Shown in pieces: positions 23,800 through 33,043 of a stretch of 64,000 nucleotides of DNA. The notes under the pieces are model-generated. The model was not told the origin of the DNA and did no database searches. It saw only the letters and a list, made by a program, of their open reading frames with translations. Made by a program: the position numbers and the translations under genes. The stretch spans positions 620,001-684,000 of the forward strand of contig JACKIM010000002.1 in the NCBI GenBank assembly GCA_020638465.1, written 5' to 3'. This stretch comes from Geminicoccaceae bacterium (GTDB lineage: Bacteria > Pseudomonadota > Alphaproteobacteria > Geminicoccales > Geminicoccaceae). How positions within the stretch are numbered: position 1 is the stretch's first letter; each line of letters begins with the position of its first letter.

Positions 23800-26076
23800 A
23801 TGCCCATCGCCACTATCAGTGATCTTCTCAAGACGGTCGAGAGCAATGACCTCATAGGACGAGCGGTGCCCCGCCTCGAGGATGAGCGACTTCTGCGCGG
23901 TGAGGGCCGGTATACCGCCGATTTCGACTGGCCGGATCAGGGACATGCCGTTTTCGTGCGTAGCGATGTGGCGCGGGGTATCATCCGTTCCGTGTCGACG
24001 GATGCGATCGGTGATGTGCCGGGGCTGCGCCTGGTGGCGACCTGCATGGATGATGCGGTGCTGGCGCTGAACCCGTTTCCTGCCCTGGGAGAAATGCCCG
24101 GTCAGCGCACGCGGCAACGGCCGGTCATGGCTCGTGGCGAAGTCTGTCATGTCGGGGAAATCCTCGCCATGGTGGTGGCCGATGACCTTGAAACCGCCCG
24201 TGATGTCGCGGCTCTCGTCGAAGTGGAGATCGATGCCCTGCCCGGATTGGTGGACTTTCGCAAAGCTCCCGACGATGACACGGTCTACCTGTGGCAACAT
24301 GGTGACATGGCCAGGCTCGAAGCCGGCATGGCTGCCGCACGCTGGCGGGTCCGTATCTCGACGCCGAGCCAGCGACTGGTTGTCCATCCACTTGAGCCAC
24401 GTGCCGCACTGGCCCGCGTCGACGCTGACAGCGGTCACATGGAACTGCTCACCTGCAGCCAGGGGGCGCACAAGCAACTGGAAATGCTTGCCCCGGTCTT
24501 CGGCATCGAACGTGACGGGCTCACCGTCCGTACGCCCGATGTCGGCGGCGCATTCGGCATCAAGCTGCAGGCCTATCCCGAACAGGCCCTGTGCCTGCTG
24601 GGGGCGAAGCTGACCGGCCGGCCGGTCAAATGGGTGGGGGAGCGCCGTGAAGCCGCCTTGATGGATGCCCATGGCCGCGCCCAATGGCTCGAAGCGGAGA
24701 TCGGCCTCGACGAAGAGGGGCGGTTCATTGCGCTGCACGTCGACAATGTCGCCGACATGGGTGCTTATACGGCCGGCTTCGCGGTCTTCACGCCCAGCAC
24801 GAGCGGGACCAAGGTCCTCGGCCATACCTATGCCTTCGATGCGCTCGCGGCACGCGTGCGCGCGGTCTACAGCAACACCGTGCCGGTCGATGCTTACAGG
24901 GGTGCCGGCAAACCCGAGATCGTCTACGCCGTCGAGCGGGTGATCGATGAGGCTGCAAGGGTGAGCGGTATCGACCCGATCGAATTGCGGCGGCGCAATC
25001 TCGTGCAGCAGGACAGCTTGCCGAGAACCATGCCGATGGGACAGGTCCTGGAATCCGGCGACTTTCCAGCTCTGTTCGAAACAGCACTCGAAGTGGCCGA
25101 CTTTGCCGGTTTCTCCGCAAGACGCGATGCAAGCCTGAAGGCGGGGCTCCTGCGCGGCATCGGGATCGGCATGCACATGCATTGCTCGGGCGGTTTTGCC
25201 AATGAGCGCTCGGTGCTCGAAGTCCATGCCGACGGACGGATAATCTTGCTCACCGGTACCCAGGCGGGCGGACAGGGGCACGCGACCGTTTTCGCCCAGA
25301 TCGTTGCCGGGCGGCTCGGCATCGACCCATCGCGGGTCGTTGTTCGCCAGGGTGATACGTCCATATTGGCAGATGGTGGCGGTACAGGAGGATCCTCCTC
25401 GCTCACCATCGCCGGCCACAATATCGTTCGAACGACCGAAATGTTGTTGGATGAGGCTCGCGAGCAGGCTGCAGCAGCGCTGGAGGCAGCAGCGGTCGAT
25501 CTTACCTTCGAGGCTGCCCGCTTCACCGTTGCCGGGACGGATCGGTCCATCACATTGTTCGAACTTGCCGACCGGGTGGAACTTTCGACCGGTTGCGATT
25601 ATTCCGGCCCGAATGCCACATTTCCCAATGGCTGTTATGTCGCCGAGGTCGAAGTCGACCCCGAGACAGGCGCGGTCGCACTGCAACGCTTCGGCGGTGT
25701 CGATGACATCGGCCGCGTTCTCAATCCGCTGATCGGCAGCGGCCAGATCCATGGCGGTATTGCGCAGGGAGCAGGGCAGGCTCTTCTCGAAGAGGCGATC
25801 TACGACGAGGCGGGACAGCTGCTCAATGGCACATTCATGGATTATGCGATGCCGCGAGCCGATAATGTGCCGATGTTCGACTGTCATTTCGCGCCATCGC
25901 CCACGGGCATGAACCCGCTGGGTGCCAAGGGAGCCGGTGAGCTGTCGCCGACCGGAGCCATGGCTCCGGTTGTTCATGCGGTACTCGATGCGCTGGCGCC
26001 GCTGGGTGTACGTTCGATCGACATGCCGATGACCCCCCATCGCATCTGGGAGGCCATTCGGACCGTCAGGTCGTGA
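23800..26076 (+). CDS. Molybdenum hydroxylase large subunit (xanthine/aldehyde oxidase family), orphan
   Basis: From ATG 23800 (MPIATISDLLKTVESNDLIG) the protein has 758 residues; a TTG five codons upstream is an alternative. The family pattern is clear: IGRAVPRLEDERLLRGEGRYTADF at the start, the molybdopterin site TPDVGGAFGIKLQAYPE, AYRGAGKPE near mid-protein, and GAKGAGELSPTG near the C-terminus with the catalytic Glu. AYRGAG in place of the AYRCSFR loop argues against CO dehydrogenase. The FAD and 2Fe-2S subunits are not adjacent on either side. It diverges from the formate dehydrogenase operon; an aldehyde or N-heterocycle substrate is possible. Confidence 0.85.
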   Translation: MPIATISDLLKTVESNDLIGRAVPRLEDERLLRGEGRYTADFDWPDQGHAVFVRSDVARGIIRSVSTDAIGDVPGLRLVATCMDDAVLALNPFPALGEMPGQRTRQRPVMARGEVCHVGEILAMVVADDLETARDVAALVEVEIDALPGLVDFRKAPDDDTVYLWQHGDMARLEAGMAAARWRVRISTPSQRLVVHPLEPRAALARVDADSGHMELLTCSQGAHKQLEMLAPVFGIERDGLTVRTPDVGGAFGIKLQAYPEQALCLLGAKLTGRPVKWVGERREAALMDAHGRAQWLEAEIGLDEEGRFIALHVDNVADMGAYTAGFAVFTPSTSGTKVLGHTYAFDALAARVRAVYSNTVPVDAYRGAGKPEIVYAVERVIDEAARVSGIDPIELRRRNLVQQDSLPRTMPMGQVLESGDFPALFETALEVADFAGFSARRDASLKAGLLRGIGIGMHMHCSGGFANERSVLEVHADGRIILLTGTQAGGQGHATVFAQIVAGRLGIDPSRVVVRQGDTSILADGGGTGGSSSLTIAGHNIVRTTEMLLDEAREQAAAALEAAAVDLTFEAARFTVAGTDRSITLFELADRVELSTGCDYSGPNATFPNGCYVAEVEVDPETGAVALQRFGGVDDIGRVLNPLIGSGQIHGGIAQGAGQALLEEAIYDEAGQLLNGTFMDYAMPRADNVPMFDCHFAPSPTGMNPLGAKGAGELSPTGAMAPVVHAVLDALAPLGVRSIDMPMTPHRIWEAIRTVRS

Positions 26077-26083
26077 CGCCATT

Positions 26084-27595
26084 TCAGGCAGTTGCAGCCT
26101 CCCTCTTTCGCTTCCAGTTCAGGAATGCCGGATAGAGGACCAGTGCCAGGGCGATCAACATGCAGATGCCGGATATCGGCCGGGTGAAGAAGATCGACGC
26201 ATCGCCCTGCGAGCTGAGCAGGCTCTGTCGTAACGAACTCTCGGCCAGCGGCCCGAGCACGATGGCGAGGACGGCGGGGGCCACCGGATAGTTCAGCTTG
26301 CGCAGGAGGTAGCCCATGATGCCGAAGCCGAGCATCAGCCAGACATCGTGCAGGGTCTGGGACGGGGCATAGCCGCCGACGACACACAGGATGAAGATGA
26401 TCGGAGCGAGAATGGTGAAGGGGAGCTGAAGAACCCGGATGAACAGGGGAATGAAGGCGAGGTTCATGATCAGTGTGACAAGATTCGCCACATAGAGACT
26501 GCCGATCAGACCCCAGACGAAATCGGGGTGTTCGGTGAAGAGCAGCGGTCCGGGACGCAGGCCCCAGATGATCATGCCGCCGAGAAGGATAGCGGTGGTG
26601 GGAGATCCCGGAATGCCCAATGTCAGCATCGGCAGCATGGACCCGGTCGAGGCGGCATTATTCGCCGACTCGGGAGCGGCGACACCTGCGGGATTGCCCC
26701 GGCCGAAGCTGTCCGGATCCTTGGAGAAGGTCTTCGACAAGCCATAGGCCATGAGTGAAGCCGGTGTCGCACCGGCAGCCGGCAACATGCCGACAAAATA
26801 ACCGAGAAGTCCGCTGAGGAAAGTTGTCCCGAGGAAGTGGCGGAATTTGCCAAGATGGGACATGATGGAGGAAAATCCGGACTTCACCTTGTGGATCATC
26901 ACGTCGCCCTGGGTCTGCTCCAGGGTCCACAGCATCTCGCCGATACCATAGATGCCAATGGCCAGCACGAGAAAGTTGACGCCATGGAAAAAGCCCGAGA
27001 TGTCGAAGAAGATCAGGCGCGGGCTGCCCGTGATGATGTCGACGCCGACGGTGGCCAGGACGAGACCGACGCAGATGGAGAAGATCGTCTTTGGTATATC
27101 GTCGCCGCCTAGTCCGACAAATGTCGCAAAGGCGAGGATCATCAGCGCGAACTCCTCCGGCGGACCGAAGCGCAGGGCAAAGCTCGCAAGCGGTGGTGCG
27201 AACAGGGTGAACAGGACAATCGAGACCGTTCCGCCGATGAACGAGGCGCCGGCGGCGGTGACCAGCGCCTGATCGGCCTTGCCGGCCACCGCCAGCGGCC
27301 GTCCGTCGAACACCGTGGCGACGGCTGTCGATGCTCCCGGTATCCCGAGCGTGATCGAACTGATCGCCCCCCCGTACATGGCGCCATAATAGATGGCTGC
27401 CAGGAAGATGATGGCGGCATTGGGCGGAACGAGAAATGTCACCGGAAGGAGAATGGCCACACCGTTGACGCTTCCCAGTCCCGGCATGGCACCGATGAAC
27501 AGGCCTACGCCGCAACCCAGGATGAGCATGGAGAGGTTGAGCGGATGGAAGGCTTCGGCGAAACCTCCCATGAGCGGTATGAGTATGCTTTCCAT
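26084..27595 (-). CDS. tctA: Tripartite carboxylate transporter, large permease TctA
   Basis: This 503-residue protein has about 12 hydrophobic segments. Family signatures are GLFIGAMPGLGSVNGVAILLP near the N-terminus, YYGAMYGGAISSITLGIPG, and AAPESANNAASTGSMLPMLTLGIPGSPTTAILLG in the middle. TctA moves the carboxylate with the ion gradient after TctC delivers it. It is last in the tctC-tctB-tctA order on the minus strand, 16 nt after tctB. It converges with the orphan hydroxylase gene 7 nt away. Confidence 0.95.
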   Translation of the reverse strand: MESILIPLMGGFAEAFHPLNLSMLILGCGVGLFIGAMPGLGSVNGVAILLPVTFLVPPNAAIIFLAAIYYGAMYGGAISSITLGIPGASTAVATVFDGRPLAVAGKADQALVTAAGASFIGGTVSIVLFTLFAPPLASFALRFGPPEEFALMILAFATFVGLGGDDIPKTIFSICVGLVLATVGVDIITGSPRLIFFDISGFFHGVNFLVLAIGIYGIGEMLWTLEQTQGDVMIHKVKSGFSSIMSHLGKFRHFLGTTFLSGLLGYFVGMLPAAGATPASLMAYGLSKTFSKDPDSFGRGNPAGVAAPESANNAASTGSMLPMLTLGIPGSPTTAILLGGMIIWGLRPGPLLFTEHPDFVWGLIGSLYVANLVTLIMNLAFIPLFIRVLQLPFTILAPIIFILCVVGGYAPSQTLHDVWLMLGFGIMGYLLRKLNYPVAPAVLAIVLGPLAESSLRQSLLSSQGDASIFFTRPISGICMLIALALVLYPAFLNWKRKREAATA

Positions 27596-27611
27596 CGTCA
27601 GGATCTCCCGC

Positions 27612-28115
27612 TCAGTACATCAGGTCGTAGATGGGATAGAACAACGGTTCGGACATTCCCTTGGGCAGCGGGATCTGCAGGGCCCACTCGAAGAAGCCGA
27701 AGATGACGACAGGGGTGGCGAGGCTCAGGATCAATGTCAAAGTCCAGCTGTGCCGCCCCATGATCCGCAGGAAGAAGAGCATGAACACGACCAGCGAGAG
27801 GTACAGGCCGATATACTGCGTGCCGACGAGCAGGGCGACCAATGCGAGAACGACCGTCCCGACCAGATAGAGCGTCTTTTGCGTGACGTAGGGCGCATCG
27901 GAGCGGGATTCCTCGCTGGTGCCGCGAAACCAGCGCCAGAGGATGGCGAGGCACGACAGCAGCATGATGGTCGAGAGCCAGAATGGCCAGGCGCCGGCTC
28001 CTGGCCCCCGATCCTTGACCCATCCGATGTTGAGCTCGGCACTCTTGAACATCAGGGCGATCGAAGCCGCCGTGAGAAGAAGGGCCATGAGCAGTTCAGC
28101 AGTTCTGACACTCAT
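27612..28115 (-). CDS. tctB: Tripartite carboxylate transporter, small permease TctB
   Basis: I chose ATG 28115 (MSVRTAELLMALLLT) with GGGTG about 6 nt upstream; a GTG three codons earlier is also possible. The product has 167 residues and four hydrophobic segments, the usual TctB form, including FKSAELNIGWVKDRGPGAGAWPFW in the first loop. It pairs with TctA. The 164 bases up to tctC contain imperfect hairpins that could stabilise or attenuate the message, since the binding protein is normally made in excess. Confidence 0.88.
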   Translation of the reverse strand: MSVRTAELLMALLLTAASIALMFKSAELNIGWVKDRGPGAGAWPFWLSTIMLLSCLAILWRWFRGTSEESRSDAPYVTQKTLYLVGTVVLALVALLVGTQYIGLYLSLVVFMLFFLRIMGRHSWTLTLILSLATPVVIFGFFEWALQIPLPKGMSEPLFYPIYDLMY

Positions 28116-28279
28116 CCTGGTCACCCATTGGACAGACAGCGCAACCGGGCGGCTGCAACCAGCTGCTCGCGATGCCGCTTGTCGAGAAGCGTTCCTGATT
28201 TCCCGTTCGAAGTTTACCGACGGCTTCGAGCCGGCAAGGCTGTCGCGGATGCCGAGCCCGAAGGGTCGGTAGCGGTCGA

Positions 28280-29281
28280 TTATTCGCCGGTGATGGCGGC
28301 AGCACCGACCTTGTCGATCAGTTGCTTATGGCGCTCGAACTGGACTTCGTTGAACGCGGCCAGGTCGGCACCCGCCATCCACTTGTCGCAGTAGATGCCC
28401 TCGTCGGAGCAGAAGGTCTGCCAGTTGTCCGAATCGAATACGGCCTTGAACAGGTCGATGTACCATTGCTGCGCTTCGGCCGACATTTCGGGCGGACCAT
28501 TGATCGAACGCTGCATGTAGTATTCGATGTCGTGCCCCATTTCCTTGGCCGTGGGAATGTCGGAATAGGCTTCCATGCGTTCGCTGGTGAACTGTACGAT
28601 CGGGCGACTTTCCCCCGCCCGGTAGAACTCGCTCTGCTCGGAGGGATTGTTGACGGTGGAGTCGACATGTCCCCCGATAAGGTTCTTGGCAACCGTTCCA
28701 CCCCCGGAGAAGGGGATATAGGTGACATCATAGCCGAACTCGGCCTCCATCATGGCCGTCAGGATCGAGTCCTCCTGTCCCGAGCCGGTCCCGCCGACCT
28801 TCCAGTTCTTGCCGGCTGCCTTCACCTCCGTGACATATTCATCAAGTGTGTGAATGTCGCTCTTGGCATTGACCCACAACAGGAAGGTATCAAGGGCCAT
28901 GCGCCCGATCGGCGTGAACTTGGTAATGTCGACACCGAGATTTGGCTGGATGATGGGGGTCGTATAAAAGCTGTTCAGCGTGATCATCACGGTGTGGTCG
29001 TCGCCGGCCTTGTCCTGCATGTAACGCAGGGCCTCGGCACCGGATCCGCCCGGCTTGTTGATGGGAATGAAGGGGCGTGGCGACAATCCCTTCTCGTCGA
29101 TGATACTTTGGATGAAACGAGCCATCTGGTCCGCACCGCCGCCGGTCCCTGCCATGATGATGAGCTCGACGGGCTTGCGCGGTTGCCACTCCGCCTGGGC
29201 ATCACCCGCAGCGGCCATGGCGGTCGCCACGAGGCAAATTCCCAAGGTCGACACTTTGGCCGTCACGTTGAGCTTCTTCAT
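28280..29281 (-). CDS. tctC: Tripartite carboxylate transporter, substrate-binding protein TctC
   Basis: This 333-residue protein has a Sec signal (MKKLNVTAKVSTLGICLVATAMAAAGDAQA). It then reads WQPRKPVELIIMAGTGGGADQMARFIQ, the classic Bug/TctC opening, and later YIPFSGGGTVAKNLIGGHVD. AGGGAGA lies 6 nt before the ATG. Such proteins bind di- or tricarboxylates and related acids in the periplasm. Its place next to the formyl-CoA genes suggests that the ligand feeds that pathway, for example oxalate or a 2-hydroxy acid; this is inference only. Confidence 0.93.
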   Translation of the reverse strand: MKKLNVTAKVSTLGICLVATAMAAAGDAQAEWQPRKPVELIIMAGTGGGADQMARFIQSIIDEKGLSPRPFIPINKPGGSGAEALRYMQDKAGDDHTVMITLNSFYTTPIIQPNLGVDITKFTPIGRMALDTFLLWVNAKSDIHTLDEYVTEVKAAGKNWKVGGTGSGQEDSILTAMMEAEFGYDVTYIPFSGGGTVAKNLIGGHVDSTVNNPSEQSEFYRAGESRPIVQFTSERMEAYSDIPTAKEMGHDIEYYMQRSINGPPEMSAEAQQWYIDLFKAVFDSDNWQTFCSDEGIYCDKWMAGADLAAFNEVQFERHKQLIDKVGAAAITGE

Positions 29282-29419
29282 TCAACTTCTCCCTGAGTTT
29301 TGCTTCATTGATTGTCAGTAGCCGAACCGGTCAATCGGCCGGGCCACACGCTACCATACCCATGACTGTCATCGGGTGCGGTAATTCTTGCTGAGAAAAC
29401 AGCAGTATCCGACTGCCGG

Positions 29420-30283
29420 TCAATGAGCCATCCAGACCGGTATCTGCGCATTTTCGACGATGTGCTGGGTTACGCCACCCAACACGAGCTCCCTTCGCAG
29501 GCTGTGGTGATAGGCACCGATCAGCAGGGAATCGGCTCCAGCCTCCACGCTCTCGCGCAGCAATGCCTGGCCGACGGCCGTTTCCTTTGACTTGAAGATA
29601 TGGACGGACGTCGTGACCTCGTGGATTTGCAGGTAGTCCTGCAATGCCGCAGCATCGAGAGCGTTCCGCTCGCCGATGTCACCGACCAGGATTGCAGCAC
29701 TCGATGCCTTGCGCAGGACCGGCAGGGCGGCTGCAATGGCACGAGCTCCCTCGGTCGTGCCGTTCCAGCCGATGGCGATCGACCTGCCCACCATCTCCGG
29801 CTTCCGGGGCGGGCAGATCAGCACGAGGCGACCTGCGTCGAACAGGGCGCCCTGCAGCGTATTGAAGCCGATATTGGCCTTGGGATCCGGTCGAGCGATG
29901 ACGATGACATCGCTCAGCCGGCCGAGACTGCCGACGACATCCGGCATCTTGCCGGTCTCCTCGCGCCACGACACCGACAACCTGTCGAGTGGCCACGGAC
30001 GGGAGGTCTCGGGCTCCATTCCGTTGCGCTGGCAGTAGGCATTGAAGATCGTCTTGAGGTGCTGTTCCTCATCGTCGGCGACCTGGATTGCCGAACTGGC
30101 GATCTGTTTCTTGAGGGCTGCCGGCACATAGAATCCGAAGGGCAGGATGTCCTGCGGACGAGGGCGACAATGAACGACATCGATGTGAGCATTGAATGGC
30201 CTGGCGACGAACAGGGCGTGATCGAGCACGCCTTCGCCCTTGCCGTCGCCTCGTACCGGAACCAGAACGGTTCGGATCGTCAT
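29420..30283 (-). CDS. Universal stress protein, tandem UspA domains
   Basis: ATG 30283 (MTIRTVLVPVRG) has a GAGAGGG box upstream and gives 287 residues; the longer open frame has no such site. The first domain (to about 140) is degenerate. The second holds IAIGWNGTTEGARAIAAALP and ends GAYHHSLRRELVLGGVTQHIV followed by IPVWMAH, close to the nucleotide-binding pattern of UspA. It lies between the fhs gene and tctC on the same strand, 120 and 138 nt away, so it may be part of that transcript. Its role is unclear. Confidence 0.88.
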   Translation of the reverse strand: MTIRTVLVPVRGDGKGEGVLDHALFVARPFNAHIDVVHCRPRPQDILPFGFYVPAALKKQIASSAIQVADDEEQHLKTIFNAYCQRNGMEPETSRPWPLDRLSVSWREETGKMPDVVGSLGRLSDVIVIARPDPKANIGFNTLQGALFDAGRLVLICPPRKPEMVGRSIAIGWNGTTEGARAIAAALPVLRKASSAAILVGDIGERNALDAAALQDYLQIHEVTTSVHIFKSKETAVGQALLRESVEAGADSLLIGAYHHSLRRELVLGGVTQHIVENAQIPVWMAH

Positions 30284-30403
30284 GACACCCTCTCTCCCCA
30301 CTTCGAAGACCGATCGTCGAATGCGGTTGGCATTCTTCGCAGGTTTCGCCGCTGACGCAATGTGGAGATCCGGCAACTGACCGGATCCCCACGCAATCGT
30401 CCT

Positions 30404-32080
30404 TCAGAACAGACCCTGAACGAGACCGGCATCATCGATATGAATCGAGTGAGCCGCCGGTACGCGCGGCAGGCCCGGCATCGTCATGATCTCGCCGCAG
30501 ATCGCGACGATGAACTCGGCTCCTCCGGATAGCCGGACCTCACGGACATTGAGGGAATGGCCGGAGGGCGCACCCTTGAGGTTCGGATCGGTGGAAAAGC
30601 TGTACTGGGTCTTGGCCACGCAAATCGGGAAATGGCCGAAGCCACGTTCCTGAAACTCCTTGATCTGCCCGCGGACCTTGCTGTCGGCGGTCACTTCGGA
30701 TGCCCGGTAGATTTCCTTGGCGATGGTGCCGATCTTGTCCCACAGGGGCATATCGTCGGGATAGAGCGGCTTGTACTGGCTCTCTCCGCTATCGGCGATG
30801 GCCACGACCTTTTTCGCCAACTCTTCGGTACCGGCGCCGCCATTCGCCCAGTGGGTACAGGTGACCGCTTCGACACCAAGCTTGTCCCGGCAGAATGCGG
30901 CGACCGCCTCATGCTCCGCATCGGTATCGGTGACGAAATGATTGATGGCGACAACGGGCTTGATGCCGAACTTGCGTACATTCTCGATATGGCGTTCGAG
31001 ATTGGCGAGCCCCTTTTTCACCGCTTCGACATTCTCGGCTCCAAGCGCATCCTTGGCGACGCCGCCGTGCATCTTCAGCGCGCGGATCGTGGCGACGACC
31101 ACGGCGGCCTGGGGCTTCAGCCCGGCTTTGCGGCACTTGATGTCGAAGAATTTCTCGGCACCGAGATCGGCACCGAAACCGGCCTCCGTCACCACGTAGT
31201 CGGCAAGCTGCAATGCCGTCTTGGTAGCCATCACGGAATTGCAGCCATGGGCGATGTTCGCAAATGGACCGCCGTGAATGAACACTGGCGTGCCTTCGAG
31301 CGTCTGCACGAGATTGGGCTGGACGGCGTCCTTGAGAAGGACGGTCATCGGCCCCGGACCCTTCATGTCGGCAGCGGTGATGTAGTCGCGCTCGCGGGTC
31401 TGCGCCACCACCATCTTGCCAAGCCGACGTTCGAGGTCGGCAATGCCGTCAGCCAGGCAGAACACCGCCATGACCTCGGATGCCACCGTGATGTCGAAGC
31501 CGTCCTCGCGCGGATAGCCATTGGCGACACCGCCCAGCGAATTGGTGATCGAACGCAGGGCACGATCGTTCATGTCCATCACGCGGCGCCAGCTCACGCG
31601 ACGGGAGTCGATCTTCTGCTCGTTTCCCCAATAGATCGAGTTGTCGATCAGTGCCGAAAGAAGATTGTGTGCGGAGCCGATGGCGTGGAAGTCGCCGGTG
31701 AAGTGGAGATTGATGTTCTCCATCGGTACGACCTGGGCATAGCCGCCACCGGCGGCGCCACCCTTCATGCCGAAGCATGGACCCAGTGACGGCTCGCGCA
31801 GACAGGCCATGGCCTTCTTGCCGATGCGGGAAAGGCCGTCGGTAAGGCCCACCGTTGTCGTTGTCTTGCCTTCGCCTGCCGGTGTTGGGGTGATGGCTGT
31901 GACCAGTATGAGCTTGCCGGTGTCGCGCGACCTGGCTTCATCACAGAAGTCGAGGCTGACCTTGGCGATATGTTTGCCGTAGGGTTCCAGTGCCGATTCG
32001 GGAATATCGACCTTCGCCGCAATTTCAGCGATGGGCTTCATGACCGCCTCGCGGGCGATCTCGATGTCTGACTTGGCCAT
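30404..32080 (-). CDS. fhs: Formate-tetrahydrofolate ligase
   Basis: This 558-residue enzyme is of typical length. It starts MAKSDIEIAREAVMKPIAEI. TPTPAGEGKTTTTVGLTDGL is the ATP-binding loop; EPSLGPCFGMKGGAAGGGYAQV and the INLHFTGDFHAIGSAHNLLSA block bind substrates. It makes 10-formyl-THF from formate, THF and ATP, and can run in reverse to form ATP, as known in purine-fermenting bacteria. It is 33 nt after the formyltransferase gene, so formyl-THF is probably the shared metabolite. Confidence 0.97.
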   Translation of the reverse strand: MAKSDIEIAREAVMKPIAEIAAKVDIPESALEPYGKHIAKVSLDFCDEARSRDTGKLILVTAITPTPAGEGKTTTTVGLTDGLSRIGKKAMACLREPSLGPCFGMKGGAAGGGYAQVVPMENINLHFTGDFHAIGSAHNLLSALIDNSIYWGNEQKIDSRRVSWRRVMDMNDRALRSITNSLGGVANGYPREDGFDITVASEVMAVFCLADGIADLERRLGKMVVAQTRERDYITAADMKGPGPMTVLLKDAVQPNLVQTLEGTPVFIHGGPFANIAHGCNSVMATKTALQLADYVVTEAGFGADLGAEKFFDIKCRKAGLKPQAAVVVATIRALKMHGGVAKDALGAENVEAVKKGLANLERHIENVRKFGIKPVVAINHFVTDTDAEHEAVAAFCRDKLGVEAVTCTHWANGGAGTEELAKKVVAIADSGESQYKPLYPDDMPLWDKIGTIAKEIYRASEVTADSKVRGQIKEFQERGFGHFPICVAKTQYSFSTDPNLKGAPSGHSLNVREVRLSGGAEFIVAICGEIMTMPGLPRVPAAHSIHIDDAGLVQGLF

Positions 32081-32113
32081 GACTTGCGTCCCTTGTTTGA
32101 CTTGCGCCCGCTT

Positions 32114-33040
32114 CTATTGGGCCGAACCGAGCCTGGCCCCTTTCTCGAGACCGACTTTTCCTGCAGCTTGCACGGCAGTTTCCTTGGCACCGCCCTTGGG
32201 TCGGATGCGACCCAGAATCACCGTGCCCTTGTCGCCACAGACGACTGTCATGCCAGCATCGTCGATGGCTACGACCGTTCCCGGATCTCCTTCGCTCGCG
32301 CCGCCGCGGGTGCTGTCGAACAGGGCGATCTCGGTATCGCCCGACATCGTCCAGGCGCCGGGCGACGGGTCACAGCCACGAATGCGGTTGTGGACCGCTG
32401 CAGCCGGCAGTGACCAGTCGACCGCACCGGCTTTCTTCCCGGCCCAGCTTTCATAAGTCGCCCGGGTGTGATCCTGATCGACCCGTGACGCCTTGCCATC
32501 GCGAACCAGATCGAGACTTTCGATCAATGCATCCACACCCATCGGGAAGAGCTTCTTGAAATAGATCGAACCCAGCGTGTCATCGGGGCCGATTTCCACT
32601 TCCTTCTGCATCAGGATGGGACCTTCATCGAGCCCTTCGTCCGGCCAGAAAATGGAAAGTCCGGTCCGGGTCGCACCCTGGATGATCGGCCAGTTGATCG
32701 AGCTCGGACCGCGATGCAGCGGCAGCAGGGAGGGATGGTACTGGAAAGTCCCCAGGCGAGGAGCGTCAATGACCGGCTGTGGCACGAACAGGGTAACAAA
32801 CGCCATGATGCACACGTCGGGCTCAAAACTCTGCATCAGTTCAAGCGCTTCGGGCGTCTTCCATGACGTGGGCTGATGCAGGGGCAATCCCTTTTCTTCG
32901 GCGAATTCGGCAAGGGGATCGCGTGGGCGCCCCTCCTTGTCGGGGGCGCAGAACACGCCCACGACATTCTCGCCGCGCTCCAGGAGCTTTTCCAGCACCG
33001 CCTTGCCGAAGGCCTGCTGGCCATGAACAACGATACGCAT
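32114..33040 (-). CDS. Formyltransferase resembling the ALDH1L1 hydrolase domain
   Basis: This 308-residue stand-alone formyltransferase-fold protein resembles the N-terminal 10-formyl-THF hydrolase domain of animal ALDH1L1 more than methionyl-tRNA formyltransferase. It opens MRIVVHGQQAFGKAVLEKLL, with FQYHPSLLPLHRGPSSINWP and IFWPDEGLDEGPILMQKE. His102 and Asp138 match catalytic His106 and Asp142 of ALDH1L1 at a constant offset of four. The Asn of the tRNA-formylating Asn-x-His motif is Gln/Tyr here. It is 3 nt from the frc gene and next to fhs. It could hydrolyse 10-formyl-THF or move formyl groups between THF and CoA; which one is not shown by sequence. Confidence 0.82.
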   Translation of the reverse strand: MRIVVHGQQAFGKAVLEKLLERGENVVGVFCAPDKEGRPRDPLAEFAEEKGLPLHQPTSWKTPEALELMQSFEPDVCIMAFVTLFVPQPVIDAPRLGTFQYHPSLLPLHRGPSSINWPIIQGATRTGLSIFWPDEGLDEGPILMQKEVEIGPDDTLGSIYFKKLFPMGVDALIESLDLVRDGKASRVDQDHTRATYESWAGKKAGAVDWSLPAAAVHNRIRGCDPSPGAWTMSGDTEIALFDSTRGGASEGDPGTVVAIDDAGMTVVCGDKGTVILGRIRPKGGAKETAVQAAGKVGLEKGARLGSAQ

Positions 33041-33043
33041 GAC

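Noticed and set aside
23800..26076. Carbon monoxide dehydrogenase large subunit
   Set aside because: The active-site loop reads AYRGAG rather than the Cys-bearing AYRCSFR of CoxL, and the small and medium subunit genes are absent.
23692..26082. A 796-residue minus-strand frame
   Set aside because: It is the antisense of the molybdenum hydroxylase gene, whose + strand frame has clear family motifs.
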